Origin: Cheiracanthium punctorium
Lineage: Eukaryota > Arthropoda > Arachnida > Araneae > Cheiracanthiidae
Assembly (NCBI GenBank): GCA_038373885.1
Contig: JAWZYV010001774.1
Location: 62,001 to 126,000 of the forward strand
Direction: 5' to 3'
DNA length: 64,000 bases
Shown here: positions 11,692 to 26,700 of the stretch, one piece after another
Layout: each line of letters begins with the position of its first letter
Position numbering within the stretch: position 1 is the stretch's first letter
Notes under the pieces: generated by a model
The model's database searches: none
What the model was told of the DNA's origin: nothing
Seen by the model: the letters and a program-made list of their open reading frames with translations, nothing else
Translations under genes and position numbers: made by a program

Positions 11692-11762
11692 ATGATACGA
11701 TGGGTAATTATGTGCCTTACCTTTTTTTACATTTTGTTGAACAGAATCAGACCCTCATTAAG
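11692..11762 (+). CDS. Channel exon 1: start codon and signal peptide
   Basis: It begins at an ATG with A at -3 and an in-frame stop just upstream (11680-11682). It encodes MIRWVIMCLTFFYILL, a hydrophobic signal-peptide-like run, and ends with AG before GTAAGT. The two left-over bases join the T of exon 2 to give Ser. The phase match to exon 2 supports it, but it rests on that and the signal peptide alone. Confidence 0.65.
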
Positions 11763-14700
11763 GTAAGTGAAGTTTATTTTGTATCTTTACTCTTTTCTCC
11801 CAAAACTTAATTTTACCGGAAGCAGCTAATCACATTTAGTATTAAATATAAACTTTTACAGAAATGTACTCTTATTGAATGTACTAAGATAGACTTACTT
11901 ATTTTGTGAATAAATTTATTGAGTTTATATTGTACTAAAAACAGTCCGTGCCATGTTATTAGTCAGCCGTCAAGAAAGGTATTTTCAATTGGAAGAAAAC
12001 TTATTTTATTTTATATTTTAATTTATAAAAATTATCTGCTAAATTTTTAGGATTATTCATGGTATCTGTACGAAATTTATTAGTTGGATCACAAATTCGT
12101 TTAAAGAATAATCATTCCGTTAAAATTTTGCTTTTATTTATGTTTACCTAATGTGTAATAGTATGGAGAAAATAATTAGGTTTCCTTAAAAGTATTTTCC
12201 TATAACCTGTGCAATGTCCTATGAGGAAAAGCGACAAATGAAAAAAATATAACATTCAAGGAAATTTATCATCGAAAATTATTCAAGCTATTTTTGAAAA
12301 AAAAAAACTTAAATTCTCATGCAGTGAAAATATCTTTCTTACAGCTACTTCTCTCTTGCTGAATTATAAAACTGGGTTGAAAGCACATATTACAAATAAT
12401 TTTACAGTTCATTTTGTCAAAATACGTATCCACATTTTTTGACAAAATTCCACATTATGTGAAATCCACATTATGAATCCTAAGATTTAAAAAAGTTTTT
12501 AGTGTAAAAAGTCAGTTTTGTTATTCGACATCAGAGGTGATTTGATCACAATATCCAAGAGAACCGAACGGAGAAATTTAAGTACTAATTGACGTACAGA
12601 CAAAATAGGCATAATTTAATTTCCGCGTATGTTCTTTTTTACTGTTTTAAGTAGTTTTTGTTTTGTGGAATCATCTACGTATTAAAACAGAGCGCGAATT
12701 TTGAAGCTCAATTTTGACCCATCTTCTTACATTTCATCTTATTTCTATGCTTGCAATTAAAATGCATGAGAAGTGTGAAGTATTTTCATGCTTTCACGCA
12801 CATTGTTTCAAAAGGTTTCATACGAAATAACTGTGAAAAAAATACTCATTTTGCTCACTTATAGCCTCGGGTTAGCCTCTATTAGAATATTTTTTGATTA
12901 GTATGGTAACTGGCTGAATGTTATAATATTTCATATTTGAGGTACTTACATATAGTGCAGCACATTTAACCACTCATTGATTTTTTATTTGCTCTATTCA
13001 AAATTCAGGGACGAAGGGGTTAATTTTTTTTAAAGAGTCACTGTTCCTTTGAACTCCTGATTAAATATTCTATAATTTCTAGCCCTCTAATTACATTATA
13101 TTTTTTATATTCACTAGAAATTATTATATTATACTTTCAAAAAAAAAAAAAAAAGATAAGTAGGCATACTCATAAATTTTGTTTTCATGAGAATCAGCAC
13201 ATTTCAAATGCCCCAAAATATATTTTGGCACCATTCGCACTCTGTCTTGTAAAATACTACCTGACATATTTAATATAGAATTTAGCCTTTTCACTATTCT
13301 ATATATGCGTATATAGTTGAATAACTGTGTCAGATGATGTAGAAATTTTGGTCAACCAGATACACCCTATAGAAGCCAAGTGGTTTAATGATTAGCATAT
13401 TGTTCAGTGCGACACGATCGAAGATTCTATTCCCGGGTTAGGCAAGTTTGATTCGGCTTTTCATCCCTTGAGGGGGTTGATAAAATGAGGACCAAGCTTT
13501 CTTGGGTACTAAACACTGGGGGCCATGAATCAGGCTGACTACCTGGCCGGAGCATTTGCTTCCTCACACCAGAGCCCGTGGTCGCAAAGGCGTGGATGGC
13601 CAGCAGAGTGCTTGGCCCCACATGTGCTGTTGCGCCTCTGTTTACTTCCAGGTACATCCTGTGGTACTCACAGTTTCTTTAACCCTTTAACGCCCAGTGT
13701 TCCCGCTCTGGGAACACCAAACTCTGACGTTTTGACTGTTGCCAGTCGCGAAGAATAGATCTGATTTCTATAAAAATAGTTGCGGGTGGCATAGCTCTAC
13801 GAGAATCCTTTAGTTCCCGCACGTCATTTCCCGCAAAAAAAATTGTCTCGGTTATTTTTAACAGTACTGACATCTGCTGAAAAATGGAAGAATGCGATAA
13901 CAGCTGGATAGATTGTCCAATGCTGAAAAAAGGGCAGCCGTTGCCATCGCTCGACTTGACTACCAGCAAGATGGCGGACGATCGAAACGTTCATCGCGCG
14001 CCACAGATCTAGAGACCCTTTTTTGACGACAGCTGTCTGTGCGGCACAGCAAAAAAGGGTGTCTAGGTCTGTGGCGCGCGATGAACGTTTCGATCGTCCG
14101 CCATCTTGCTGGTAGTTAAGTCGAGCGATGGCAACGGCTGACCTTTTTTCAGCATTGGGAAAAGGTTGCGCCTCAAAGGGTTAATAGATGCTGCTTTCCG
14201 GTGTGGCAATGCTTACGTTCTTACGACTAGTCATCTTGAGACATAGATTGGAGAGAGGAGTTTTTTGACATATATGCATGGAAACTAGAGGAAACTAAGC
14301 CCTTCTTAGACATTTCTTAGGTCCCTCCTTCTTTACAGAAAAAGCGCATATACCATTACAGAAACAGCTGATGAAGCCTTTTCTTAAAAACGCCAAGAAT
14401 TGCCACGTTATTTATGCATGGGCAAAGAGAAAAAATAATTTGTTTCTTTCACCGCTTTTCACTTTGGAGAAAAATAAAAAGCCAGAAAATAAAAAGTGCG
14501 AAGGAAGACGCCTATTGATCCTAGCTTAACGCGTATTAGTTCACGAACTACCTAATGATCAATACACTCTATTGTATATCACGTGCAGGCTTTTCATGGC
14601 GGAATGTATTAGGGGAAAATGAACACATACGCAAAAGGTAAATTCATTCATGGTTAAAACCTACGTCAATATTTAACATCTTCCTAAAAAAAAGTAATTT

Positions 14701-17700
14701 AAAAAGCACTCAGTAATAAGAGAAGCTCATTGGTTATTGAAAATATGTTAATTTCAGCTTCCCGAAATCACATTGACTTTTGTTTGCATGAAGCTTTGAA
14801 TTTAGAATTAACAAGTTAAGTGGCAACATTGTTATTTCGGTAGTACAATAATAAAAACAAAAGATGAAGTTATTTATTTTAAGTGGACAAAGGCTAAATA
14901 CATTAAGTGTAGACATTTTTTTGTCAAATGTTTTTTTCCAGTACCCTTTGAAATCGTCTCTAGAACGGGCTTTATCTTCAAGCATATAAATAGCTCAGAC
15001 AACGGAATAAACTAAAAGATTTTGAAATTTAAATATACATATTTTAGACGTAAAGGCTACATGAACAAAACTCAAAAACAAGCAATTGCTTTGCTAATTT
15101 ATTTTGTTTGATGATATAATTATTTATTAGCGCTATTAATTTGTGCATCGAATAACTGTTTTATTATATATTTGCTATTTCTAATTACCGTGAAATAGGG
15201 ATTCATAAATTAAAAATCTGTAAGAAGAAAAGTAAGAAGTTAAGACTTGTAATTTTTTAATGATGCATTTTAAACTTCCCCCCTTATTTTATATTTACAT
15301 CATTTGTGAAAGAAGTTTCCCAGCGTTCAGAACTCGTTTCTGATGACTTTTAAAAGAAAGTTTGTTTAATTCCCCAAAAAAAAAAAAAAAAAAAAACGTT
15401 AACTAAATAGCGCCAGTTATTTCTTTAAACCAAGAAAATATTGTTAAGAAACATGATTTTCTTTCACCCTGGTGTTTTTTGTTTCTTTTTTCCTTTACAC
15501 TTCTTCTGAGCAATAAAACGTTTTCACCATATCTGGCGTTCACGTGCAGTAGGTAATAAATATCCTTTTTTTATTTCAGTAATTCTTATGCTGAACTGTG
15601 CACGAGTGTCATGTCAAAGGATTATAAATTATTCGAATCCCCAAATAAAGGTAATATTTTCAAAATTATAGAAAACTGAGTTTAAGAGGCACTTTTTTCC
15701 TTATATTGATTTCGAAAGATTCGCCAGTAAATATAGTAAACATGCCGAAAAAGATATACATGATAGACGTCATTTGTAATTAATGTTCTTGTAATAAAAT
15801 TGTCACCAATCATTTTCAAGGGCTGCTCGTTTTTGTTTTGATGCTACTCGAACATCTTTTATTACTTTTAATTATTTTCAAAAAAGTTAGGCAATATCTT
15901 GCTATTAAATATTATTTAACGTAACAGTCAATCTAGTTCCATCTCTGTATTAGAACACAAATAAAAAGTTTTCATATAAATTTACTTTGTTCAAATATGT
16001 AATGTTTATTGGAATTAGTGTTTCCGGAGAATTTACATAAACGTACTCGTGTGTATAGGTTTTAGACAAGAGTACGAATGAATCAAATAAAATAATTCTG
16101 TAATAATTTCCTTAAAAAAACGTTTGTACTGTCTAAGAGAGCATAATTTTCTTACGCACATTCAAGCTGGAATCAAACAGAAAGACAGTCTTGGTCAATC
16201 CCGTTTGTAGAATAAAATAGAGAGAAATCTACTTATAAAAGCTTTAGTAAGATTATTAATTAAACTCATGATCACTTATTAATAAAACTCTTTAATCTAA
16301 TTTAAGTGTTCCTGTATATCCTATGCATGCATGCATGAAATCCTTAATAGATACTTTTCAATTAAGGCAACTCGACAGACATCTGCCTAAAGAGGGATGC
16401 CTTGGAGAAGGAATTTTAAAGGGGGTTCTAACGTGTATTCACGTTATATTGAGAAAGCCACTGCAAACTCTAGATCGTTAGATCGATATCCGCGCGATAG
16501 GCCCGAACCCGGGAACTTCAAACTTCACCCATCTACCATGTTCAGCGTCTTTATTCACTCGGCCATGATGAGAACAGGTACTTTTATAATATCCACATAA
16601 ATATAAACAGATCTTACATGCATAATCCCAATTGGTTAACATATGTGACCAAAAAAAATGAAAAAATAATTCATAGCAAAATTATAGCTTTCCTTAATAC
16701 ATGCATTTTATACTGATCCTTTACACAAGTTCAATTAATAAAACTTCAAAACGCAGTTACAATTTTAGAATTTATTGTAGTCGGAATGTATCTCTCTATT
16801 CTAAAAATGTAAAGGCCGCTGTTGCCACTGTCGAAGCTTTTTGAGCTATCTCCTCCTAAACCGCGGGGATTTGAGTTTCGACTAAGGTGACCACAGATTC
16901 TAAAAATTCCGAGGAACCTGATAAGCTGACTTAAATTTCGAAAATCGAATTATTTTAGAAGATATTAATAAAAAAACTGAAAAAATAAACATAATGGTTG
17001 CCAGATTTGGCAAAAAATCATTCATTCTTTTGTAACAAAGCAATTCCAAGTATGTAGAATCGCGTGAAATGGACAATCATGAAGTAGAATTACACCCATT
17101 TTAAGCCAAATTAAAAAGTATATGAATTAAATAACTCATAGTGTGTTACACAAAGTTGACAATTTTCAAATAGTAAGTTCGCTTAGACAACAGGAGTTAA
17201 GAATTAGCGACTATTCGTTTTTCCAAAACAGAATAATTAATTGTAACTGATTTTAAAAGCACCATCTTGGCATTAGGAATGAACTGACAAAATAGTATCT
17301 TTCCAAGCAGTGTGAATCTAGCTTCGAGTTCCAGAATGCTGGAACCCAGTTCTTGAAAATGAAAAATAATTAAAGTACAGATTATTTTAAAGGCGGCTCG
17401 GTCCAGCTGAATTATTTGCTACCAGTAGACATATTTGGTGGCGTTAACTATGCCTATTTGCCAGCGCGGCGAGATGATATAATTCGTGGTGCTCAATACG
17501 CCAACCTGCAAAGGATTATGTATATGAAAATATGGATAACGGTTTTCCGGGAACCTTGCATGAGCAGTAATTATAGGTTGTGAGCATGTGTAAATCGCCA
17601 AATAATGAAAAGTCGCCATTAGTGGCAAGGTATCCTAACTGTTCCGTAGTTTTTATCAAAGAAAACATGTGAAGTACTGTTTTTTTAGAGCTAATTATTA

Positions 17701-20700
17701 ACTATACATATACGCAAGTCGCCAAGTAATGAAAAATCGCCATGGGTGGCAAATACGCAAGGTGTCCAGTAGGTTTTACATAGTTAAAAATACAGCAGAA
17801 ACAGATGTTCAGATTTTATTACACTTTAACTCCTAATTAATATAACTTTTGAATGGCAACATTAAATATCATTGTGTTTCTGAGGAATGAAAATAATTTT
17901 TCCAGATATTATACGCAGAGTCCGCACTCCAGGTGGAGTATAGCTCAGGACCCGTAGAACACGGATTCCTATAAAAAAAAAAAATATCTACCGTGATATG
18001 GGGGAGTGGTCTACTGTAGTGTGAAGTCTAAATTTTTATGTATCAATGAACATGCAAGAAACAAGCAACGTGTAGCTCAGTAACATTCTATCTGATCCAA
18101 TATTTGGGTTTTTTCCTATTGAAATTATGTCTTTTTACGAATACGCCTTATCAGGGGCCGAATGATTCATACGAAAAGTGAGCGTAGCGAGTCTAGGGGC
18201 CTTGGCCCCTAGTCTTGTTAAAACATACACTTAATTTACTTATATACCCCATGCTCAATGAAAATGAGGAAAGCAAAAGTAATCGAAAAGATTTTGGTTC
18301 CTTTTTGTGTTAGAACGACTTTCCTCCGAGTGCAAAAGGGTTTTCATTTCTTCTTACTATTACTAACAAATTTTTCATAAAATTTTTAATACTTTAATGA
18401 GGTTCTGAATATATTTTGTAGAACCATCATTTTGTTTACTGTCAAAATTTGACGATAATAATCTAGTTATTATTTAATTTTCGGAAAGTACAGGGTGGTC
18501 TAAAAGAAACTTCCCCTATATATGAGTCCCTAGTGGCCGCACCGTTCAACCAATCGAAATGAACGTTTAGATATATGTTTGAATGTATGAGGTCCAGATT
18601 GTGATGATTTAAAACAATAAGCCTTTCACAGTTACGGTTACAGTGACAAAATTTCGAAATTTTCGAATGTCAACACCCACTATTTTCGTGCGCAAATTGA
18701 TCAGAGCGTGTAAAAACCTTAAATGGCGTTGGAACGAGACACCATAAATTGGCTGCGTAAAACATTTGCAAAGAATAGCATCGTAAAGAACCAAAGATAA
18801 CAAAAGGAAGGAGAGGGAGAAAGACTTTTATTCGAATTACAAGTTTTCAACGTGGCTCCCTTCGCAGATAATAACGCATTGCATGCGGGAGATTGTCGAT
18901 AACAATGACGAACGTATCATGGCAGGAGGAATTTGTAGAACTTCCCGTTTTATGGCATCTTTCAAGTCTGACAAATTCCGGGAATTTGATGCGTACACCT
19001 TTGATTTCAGATAACCCCAGAACCAGAAAACCATCGGAGTGAGGTCGGAGGAACGAGGTGGCCACGAAACTGCAAAGGTACGCGCGATGACTCTATCACC
19101 AAAATGCTGTTGCAGCACTTGGCGAACACTTATGGCAATGTGTGGAGGAGCCCCATCTTGCATCCCTACTATGTCATTCATGACATATCACTGCAGCAAT
19201 TCTGGAATTACGTAATTCTCCAACATTGCTTTATACCGAGGACCTGTGCCGGAGCACGTTTGCATATCACTGGATGTGATTTCTTCGACGAAGTAAGGAC
19301 CCAGAGTGAATGTCCCTGCGACGCCGCACCACACAGTCACGTGTCTGTCGTATAAAAGCACTGGTGCCACACCGTGAGGATTTTCTTCGGCCCAATGAAC
19401 GCAGTTCTTGGAGTTTACGTTCCCTGTCAGTGTGAAAAGTGCCTTATCCCTCCATAATATCCGCAGCGGCCACCTGCTATCTTCATCATATCTGATTAGG
19501 AAAAAATTCGCAAAGTCGACATGCTGTTGGTTGTTTCCAGGTGCCAGGGACGTGCCAACGTCTTGGAAAGTGGGGGGGCGAACGATTTTTTCCGACATCG
19601 GGAGGGGGGGCAGTCATTTCACCAGCCCCTCACTCCCCCTCCACCAACAAATGTTTTTAAAATAAAAGGTGTCATCCTTGGTACCAGGAAAATTTTTGTT
19701 TGTACTTCTATAGCTCAACTACAATAATCATTTTCTTCAGAGACGGGGCAGCTATTTTGACCCCCCCCCCCCACCCGCCAATTTTTATAAGTAATCGGCT
19801 TCAATTCAATCTTTTTTAACCTCGTCTGTACACCCTCTCAAAAAAGTATTCGAGTGTAAGCCAAATTTCCTGTATCAGTTTCATGTAAACTTAATTTACC
19901 GATTTTTTTTTTTTTTTTTATCTCAATAGCTTGCTTAACTCATTTATGCCTAGCGTCCCTTTTTTGGGACGGCATTTTCGCTATCAGTCGAAAACGTTAT
20001 TTATTTTTCCTAACCTTTATTCACGAGTATTGAACCTCAATTCCACAAAATATTTCTATATGACCAAATAGGATGCTGACATTTCAATTTTTATACGTAA
20101 TGATTTTAAAAGAAATCACCCCTTTTCAAGAAGTTGACATCAGAAATTTAGCTGTTATTTGCTGGATTAGCAAAAATCGGGAAAAGTCGGAAAAATATCT
20201 GGTCACAAATGGGTTAAAATAAGTTTTCTTCGTGCGGAAGGGGATGGTGGTGGCAGCTATTTCACCCCCCCCCCTTCCGTTTGAGCTAGTAAAATTTTCG
20301 TTTATGCCTCATTATAGTTTGTTTAAATAACCGTTTTCTTGAGGGGAAGGGCTGGAAAAATTGCTCCCCCCCATCCTGAAGAAAAGTATTGAGGGTCTAA
20401 AATACAGAGGGGGCGAATTATATACTTCGCCCCTTCTACTCATTTACCGAGGGGGCGATAAAACCCCTGCCCCCCCTGTTGGCACGTGCCTGCCAGGTGC
20501 CAACACCTGGACGCGCTGGAATCGATAAGGACACATCCGCAAAACAGAGCGCAGATTTTGGAGAACTGTGGTTTTCGGTACATCGAAATTGCGGGAAACA
20601 CTTCTTGCTGTTTGCAATGGACCCGTAATCGTATTATGCACTTCCGCAACAACTTCAACAGGAACACGGGGTCGTCCGGATAGCGGTCTATCACATGTGC

Positions 20701-23700
20701 ATCCCGTTTCTTCAAATTTCTTTACCAAATTACGTACTTATTTTACGGAACATAGCCTCGTTTTAGCTTATGATTTCGGCGATGAACTCGCAATGCTTCG
20801 GCAGCATTTTCTCCGCTCAGATAAAAAAGCTTTATCAATTCACTTCGTTGTTTAAAGTGTCATCTTCTTCGCACGAAACGAGACGGATTAGCAAGAACAT
20901 AAAGAAGCTATCTTCCCACAGTGCTTTGCAAGAGTGTTCTGTGATGGGTGCTTTCAGGGGCGTAGCCAAGGGTGGGGTGGGGGGCGGTTAGGGGGTCATA
21001 ACCCCCCCATGAGAAATTTTTTGCCATACAAAATGTATATTCTTCACTACATTATCACACATATGTATACATATATATGAGTTGCAGTTGTCGTAACCCC
21101 CCCCCATGAAAAATTTCTGGCTACGCCCCTGGGTGGTTTTACTGCCTAGCCCAGTGAATTATGCAAAGTAATAATTTACGTTATACGCTACTTTATACGC
21201 TAATATAAAGTAGCTAGTATAAAATTATACAAGTAAATAATTTACGTTATACGCTACTTTATACGCTAATTTACGTCATACATGTCTCATTCTAACGCCA
21301 TATATGATTTTTCTATGCTTAGATTAATTTGCACATGAAAAAAGTGGGTGTTGCCATTCAAAATTTTCGAAATTTTGTCACTGTAACCGTAACTGTGAGA
21401 GGTTTATTGTTTTAAATCATCACAATCTGGATCCCATACATTCATATAATTATATCTAAACTTTCATTTCGATTAGTTGAACGGTTCGGCCACTAGATAC
21501 TCATATATAGGAGAAGTTTTTTTAGACCACCCTGTACTTAAATTTAAAGTGCTTTAATTTTCTTTATTAAATTAGAATATCCCTACTTTTTTTCCAGATT
21601 CGTCTGTGAGAGTTTTCAACAGGTTTCATATCTTGGATATTGGAGAAATTAATGAGGAAAATATGGTAAAGACAAAATTATTCTGCTATGCTAACTTAGT
21701 AATCTACGAGCTTTATTCATAGAAAAAATATGTAGTACACACACAGTACATGCACCTACACATGAAGCTGATAGGGCCCTGAAGTACTTGATACAATGAA
21801 ATGGAATTGGTGAAATTTTGTTCATTTGAGAGAGTCATCGCATTCAATACTTGAAATGGATTATCCGATTAAGCTGTTATCATAGATTAATGTTTAGGTA
21901 TGAGTAAAAAGGTTGAAAATATCAATTTCAATTTATAGTGAAACCACTGTGTACCACAACATCAACATTACCACGTTCTCCAACGGTATCCAGCTTTATA
22001 ATAAAATTCGTAGTTTGGTTTAAAATACTTAACCTAGAAAGAAATAGCGTAAGAAAAAGACCGATGGTAATAAAATCCGCAGACCTGTTCCGTTTGTTAT
22101 GACTTACCATCATCTATTCGTGAATGCAGAGCCTTTTTCATTTTTGCACTCATGATGCGAAGTCATGCGTCAATGGTCTTGCACTGACGATGAAAAGTCA
22201 TACCTACCGAAAATGGTCTGCGAATTTAACTACCAATGGTTTTTTTTTTTTTTTTTTCTAAATTTGTTTCATTCTAGGTTAAACTACGCCGGAATAAGCG
22301 CATTTCGGCTTGTATGGAAAGAAGAGAAAGAGGAAGCTTCAAATTCTGATTTCAAGCATTGCACGCTCAGTTGGGTAGAGTATTGTGAACATAGAAAATG
22401 TTAATGAAGGCATTTGAGGCATTGTGAGAAATAGGGTGAACTTAGAAGCATTATAGACTCAGAAATTGATCTGCGAAGACCTAAGAGTATTTAAAAAAAA
22501 AAAAAAAAAACATTTCAGGAATCAGAAAATTCTGAAAGATATTAGTCATGTAGGCACGCAATCAAGGATCAAGGCAAAAATATACCACAAAAGTGTCTCA
22601 GGAGCTTTATTTAGAAACCATAACGTTATTTAGAAATACATAAAGTGAGAGACGAGCTTCCTATAAAAACTGCTGTATTCATCTCTGAATTACTTCCTTT
22701 GCCTTTTCTGTTTATTCTATTGTTCTCTCGCTTTCTGCGTGCGTGGAAAGAGAAGCATTTTACAGCTGAAGCAGGATGCACCCTATGTACTCCCCGAAAC
22801 AATCAGTGCTGTTTCATTTTATATATGCTTTTGCTATTTACAAAGGTTTTTTTTAACCTTTTAACACCAGTTCTTTTAAGTGTTTTTATTACGTTTATAC
22901 TTCTTCGGATTTGCAATAATCTATGAAACTTTCTGTTTAACCCTTTAACGCGCAATGTTCCCGCTCTGGGAACACCAAACTCTGACGTTTTGACTGTTGA
23001 AAGTCACGAAGAATAGATTTGATTTCTATTAAAATAGTTGCGGGTGACATAGCTTCACGAGAATCCTTTACTTTTTAGCACGTCATTTCCCGTCAAAAAA
23101 TTGTCTCGGTTATTTTTAACAGCACTGACATCTGCTGAAAAATGGAAGAATGGGAGAACAGCTCGATGGATTGCCCAATGCTGAAAAAAGGGCAACCGTT
23201 GCCATCGCTCGACTTAACTACCAGCAAGATGGCGGACGATCGGCACAGCCAGCTGTCGTCAAAAAAGGGTCTCTAGATATGTGGCACGCGATGAACGTTT
23301 CGATCGTAGCTGGCTGTGCCGATCGTCCGCCATCTTGCTGGTAGTTAAGTCGAGCGATGGCAACGGTTGCCCTTTTTTCAGCATTGGGAAAGGGTTGCGC
23401 CACAAAGGGTTAAGCATTCGCTAAGTGCAATTTTACATTATTTTCAGGATTACCTCCTGCATGCCTTCTACACTGCTTTTTGGAGAGATCCTAGAATTAC
23501 GGTAAACGATTCACTAGATCCTACGACTCCTGTGTTTCTACCCAAGGAATGTTTGGAATATTTTTGGCAGCCAAGCATATTTTTCGAAACTGCAAAATCT
23601 ATCGAACTCTTTAAAAGCTCTGCTCCAGTTATTATTCTGAAAGTGTATTCAGACGGTAAAATCTCGATCACTAAACGGTAAGTTTGTCTTCTTTTTCTCA

Positions 23701-26700
23701 AAAAAAAAAAAGAAAAAAAAAACCAGAATTTTCATTGAAGTCAATACTTTAATGACAATATTGAAAAAGGGGGTTTGTATCGATATATTAAAAATTCTAC
23801 TGCTGCTAAAATTTTGTTTGTTGTTTTTGTGCGCGCGCGTGTGTGTATTTGTTGTTGTTGTTGTTTAATATTAGTGAAGTAATCAATAACATCTATTGTA
23901 AATCTGTTACGTTTTTAAAAAGTTTTTTTTTAAATTTAAGGAAAAGTAATGATTTAGATTTTTTTATGGCTTAAGGCCATATGATGCAAACGATTTTACA
24001 TCGTTTACGAGGCTTCTCAACTTTTTCTACGGTGTTAAAAAGTGAAAAGTTACGAGGCTTCTCAAACTTTTTCTACGGTGGAGTACTCTGAGGGTCATTG
24101 AATTTTTTCGCAGCACCTCGCGTGCATTTGAGTCCAATGAATTGGAGAATAAATCAACAAGATATTTTTTCGCGTAGCACTTGTTACTTTCGCGAGGACA
24201 AGTGCTTCACTGGTTAAAGTATGAGGAACCCGGGTTTAAAATAAAAACATATTTTGTCAGTGACTGTAAAATCCCGGACTTCTTCTGCAGAAGCTGCATG
24301 TTGTGTACTCTTACAAACGACGAACACATAAAACATTCAGGAAATTTTAAAATTGTGTCTCATTGGCAAAATAATACAGAGAGATCAATTTGTAAAAGTA
24401 ATCTTTGGTGTTTCTTACTACCCTTAAGTATGACGGATCTGGCAGCTATTCTGCCACTGAAATATAAGTTTTTGAATCTTGTTTGAGTGTAGGAGACAAT
24501 TTCCAGCACTGTTGGACTGTTACATATTTATTTGTAAAGTAAAACATAAAATAGAGACGCGCAATGTTACTGAATCCTGCCATAATTATATTTTTGAAAA
24601 ATATAATTTAATTCAAAATTTTCGAAAATTATAATTTAATTAAATTTTTTTCAACAAATTCAAATTTTTACAACAAATCATTCCTTACAAAAAAATATTG
24701 AAAATGTTTGCCGCCATTTTGAATCCAAACATGAACACGTCGAAAGAAGCTTATTGACACACTTCGCATCGCAACGTTGTTTGTGTTATTGGCGAGATTT
24801 CTTCAGTTATGATTTGTTTTAATTCATCAATTTGTGCAGGAATTCTCGGGAAAAGCCCCATGTTCGCGTGAATACATTCAACATTGGCTGTAAAGGAGCG
24901 ATAACGTAAAAAGTTTGAATTGAATTATGTTTTTCAAAAATAAATTATCATAGTATTAAGTAACATTGTATGTCTCCATTTTTGTTTTACCTCATACATA
25001 AAGGTGTAACAATCCAACAGTTTTGAAAATTGTCTCCCGCACTTAACCCTTTAACGCGCAGTGTTCCCGCTCTGGGAACACCAAACTCTGACGTTTTGAC
25101 TATTGCCTGTCACGAAGAATAGATTAGATTTCTATAAACATAGTTGCGGGTGACATAGCTCCATGAAAATCCTTTACTTTTTAAGCACGTCATTTACCGT
25201 AAAATAATGGTCACGATTATTTTTAACAGCACTGACATCTGCCGAAAAATGGAAGAATGCGAGAACAGCTGCATAGATTGCCCAATGCTGAAAAAAGGGC
25301 CTCTGGATTTGTGTCACGCGATGAACGTTTCGATCGTCTCCATCTTGCTGGTAGTTAAGTCGAGCGATGGCAACGGCTGCCCTTTTGTCAGCATTGGAAA
25401 GATTGCGCCTCAAAGGGTTAAAGTGATCAGCTTGTATATGCGTTCTGGCGCCAGGAATGAGTCAGTCAGAATGATTGAGTCAGTCTTCTTCTAAGTCATC
25501 CAGTTAGAACACTGTTTATGAACAGATAGATATTTCCAAACTCTTTCCGAATTTCAATGGAATTTTTAGAGAATGTAAATCCAATGGATTCAGAATTTAT
25601 AAGATTTATGTTTGTACTATAATTTTGTTGTTGTAGAAATTATATGTGCTTTTATATTTTAAGATATTTATTTCGATGTTCGTGCCACATGAACTTCCAA
25701 TATTATCCTTTCGACAGCCAGATGTGTGAATTCTATGTTGCACTAAGTAAGTTCTGTTGTATTTTTTTTTTTTTTTAATCTTTCGAAATACATTTTGTTT
25801 TGGAAAAAGAGATTTTTAAAAATCGAAATATGGAATACATAATACCCCATTTAAATGTTAATAGCTTATATTTTAGAATACGTTTTATACCTATATTCTT
25901 TACTTGTTCAAAAAGAAAATTCCAATGTTTAAAAATAATTTAGTTTCACGGTGAAAATAGATAGGTGAAAAAATAAAGCATAGAATTGTGTAGGAAAATT
26001 TTTATAATTAATAAACACGAGAGATTTGGCTTCACAAACAGGAGCTTACTTGAAAATTGAGTTAATTTTATGGAGCCCGTGCTTTTTGAGTGATATATTA
26101 ATAATTAGTAATGAAGATAATCAACAGATCTTCTGTACATAATAATTAAAGTTTTTTATAAACTTGCTGCTAAGTTTCATTCTAAGAAATAAAAGCAATT
26201 TTTTAGATGCTAGATTCTTAGAAAAAATTTCATCCAACGAAATGAAAATAAAATATGAAATGTTTAGCAATTCACATATAGGAGACAATACTTCGAGTTA
26301 GGAAGAAAATGACTATGTTGGGGGCTTTTTACAAACCGAAAAATTACAGTGAATTCAAAATGAGAATTTTCGGAATTATTTTACAAGTGATATACGTTTT
26401 ATACCAAAGCCTGCAATCATAATTGGATTTATAGCACATTTTCAAATCTGTGACGTCAAAATTACGTCAATTTCGCTTACGATATCTAACTTTTTCACTC
26501 TGTAGAATATTGGAGAAGCTTTCTGGAAAATTGCGAAAAAACGATGAGAAAATTGCGAAAAAACGCTCCAAAATCGGGGAAAGGATGGATTTTCAGATAT
26601 TTTAAGCTGACATTATTTGTTATTCATTTTTTAAGCATATTGTGTGCATGAAAAGCAATGTAGTTTTTTCATATGTCAGTATTTCGCCCAGACTAAACTG

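Larger units (their letters stand above)
18491..21534 (-). mobile_element. Mariner-type transposon with long TIRs, with nested insertions
   Basis: Flanked by TA on both sides. The ends CAGGGTGGTC and GACCACCCTG extend into inverted repeats of about 205-225 bases (18491-18715 and 21310-21534), long for a mariner. The transposase is on the minus strand, split by a hAT-type element at 19545-20492; a second hAT-type MITE sits at 20955-21131. Two copies of a 33-bp segment (21171, 21238) lie near the right end. The element sits in intron 2, ending 61 bases before exon 3. Confidence 0.85.

Noticed and set aside
24181..24486. 101-codon + strand frame and a tRNA-like stretch at its start
   Set aside because: It lies inside intron 4, runs into a mariner end and carries no family motif; the box A and box B matches are poor.
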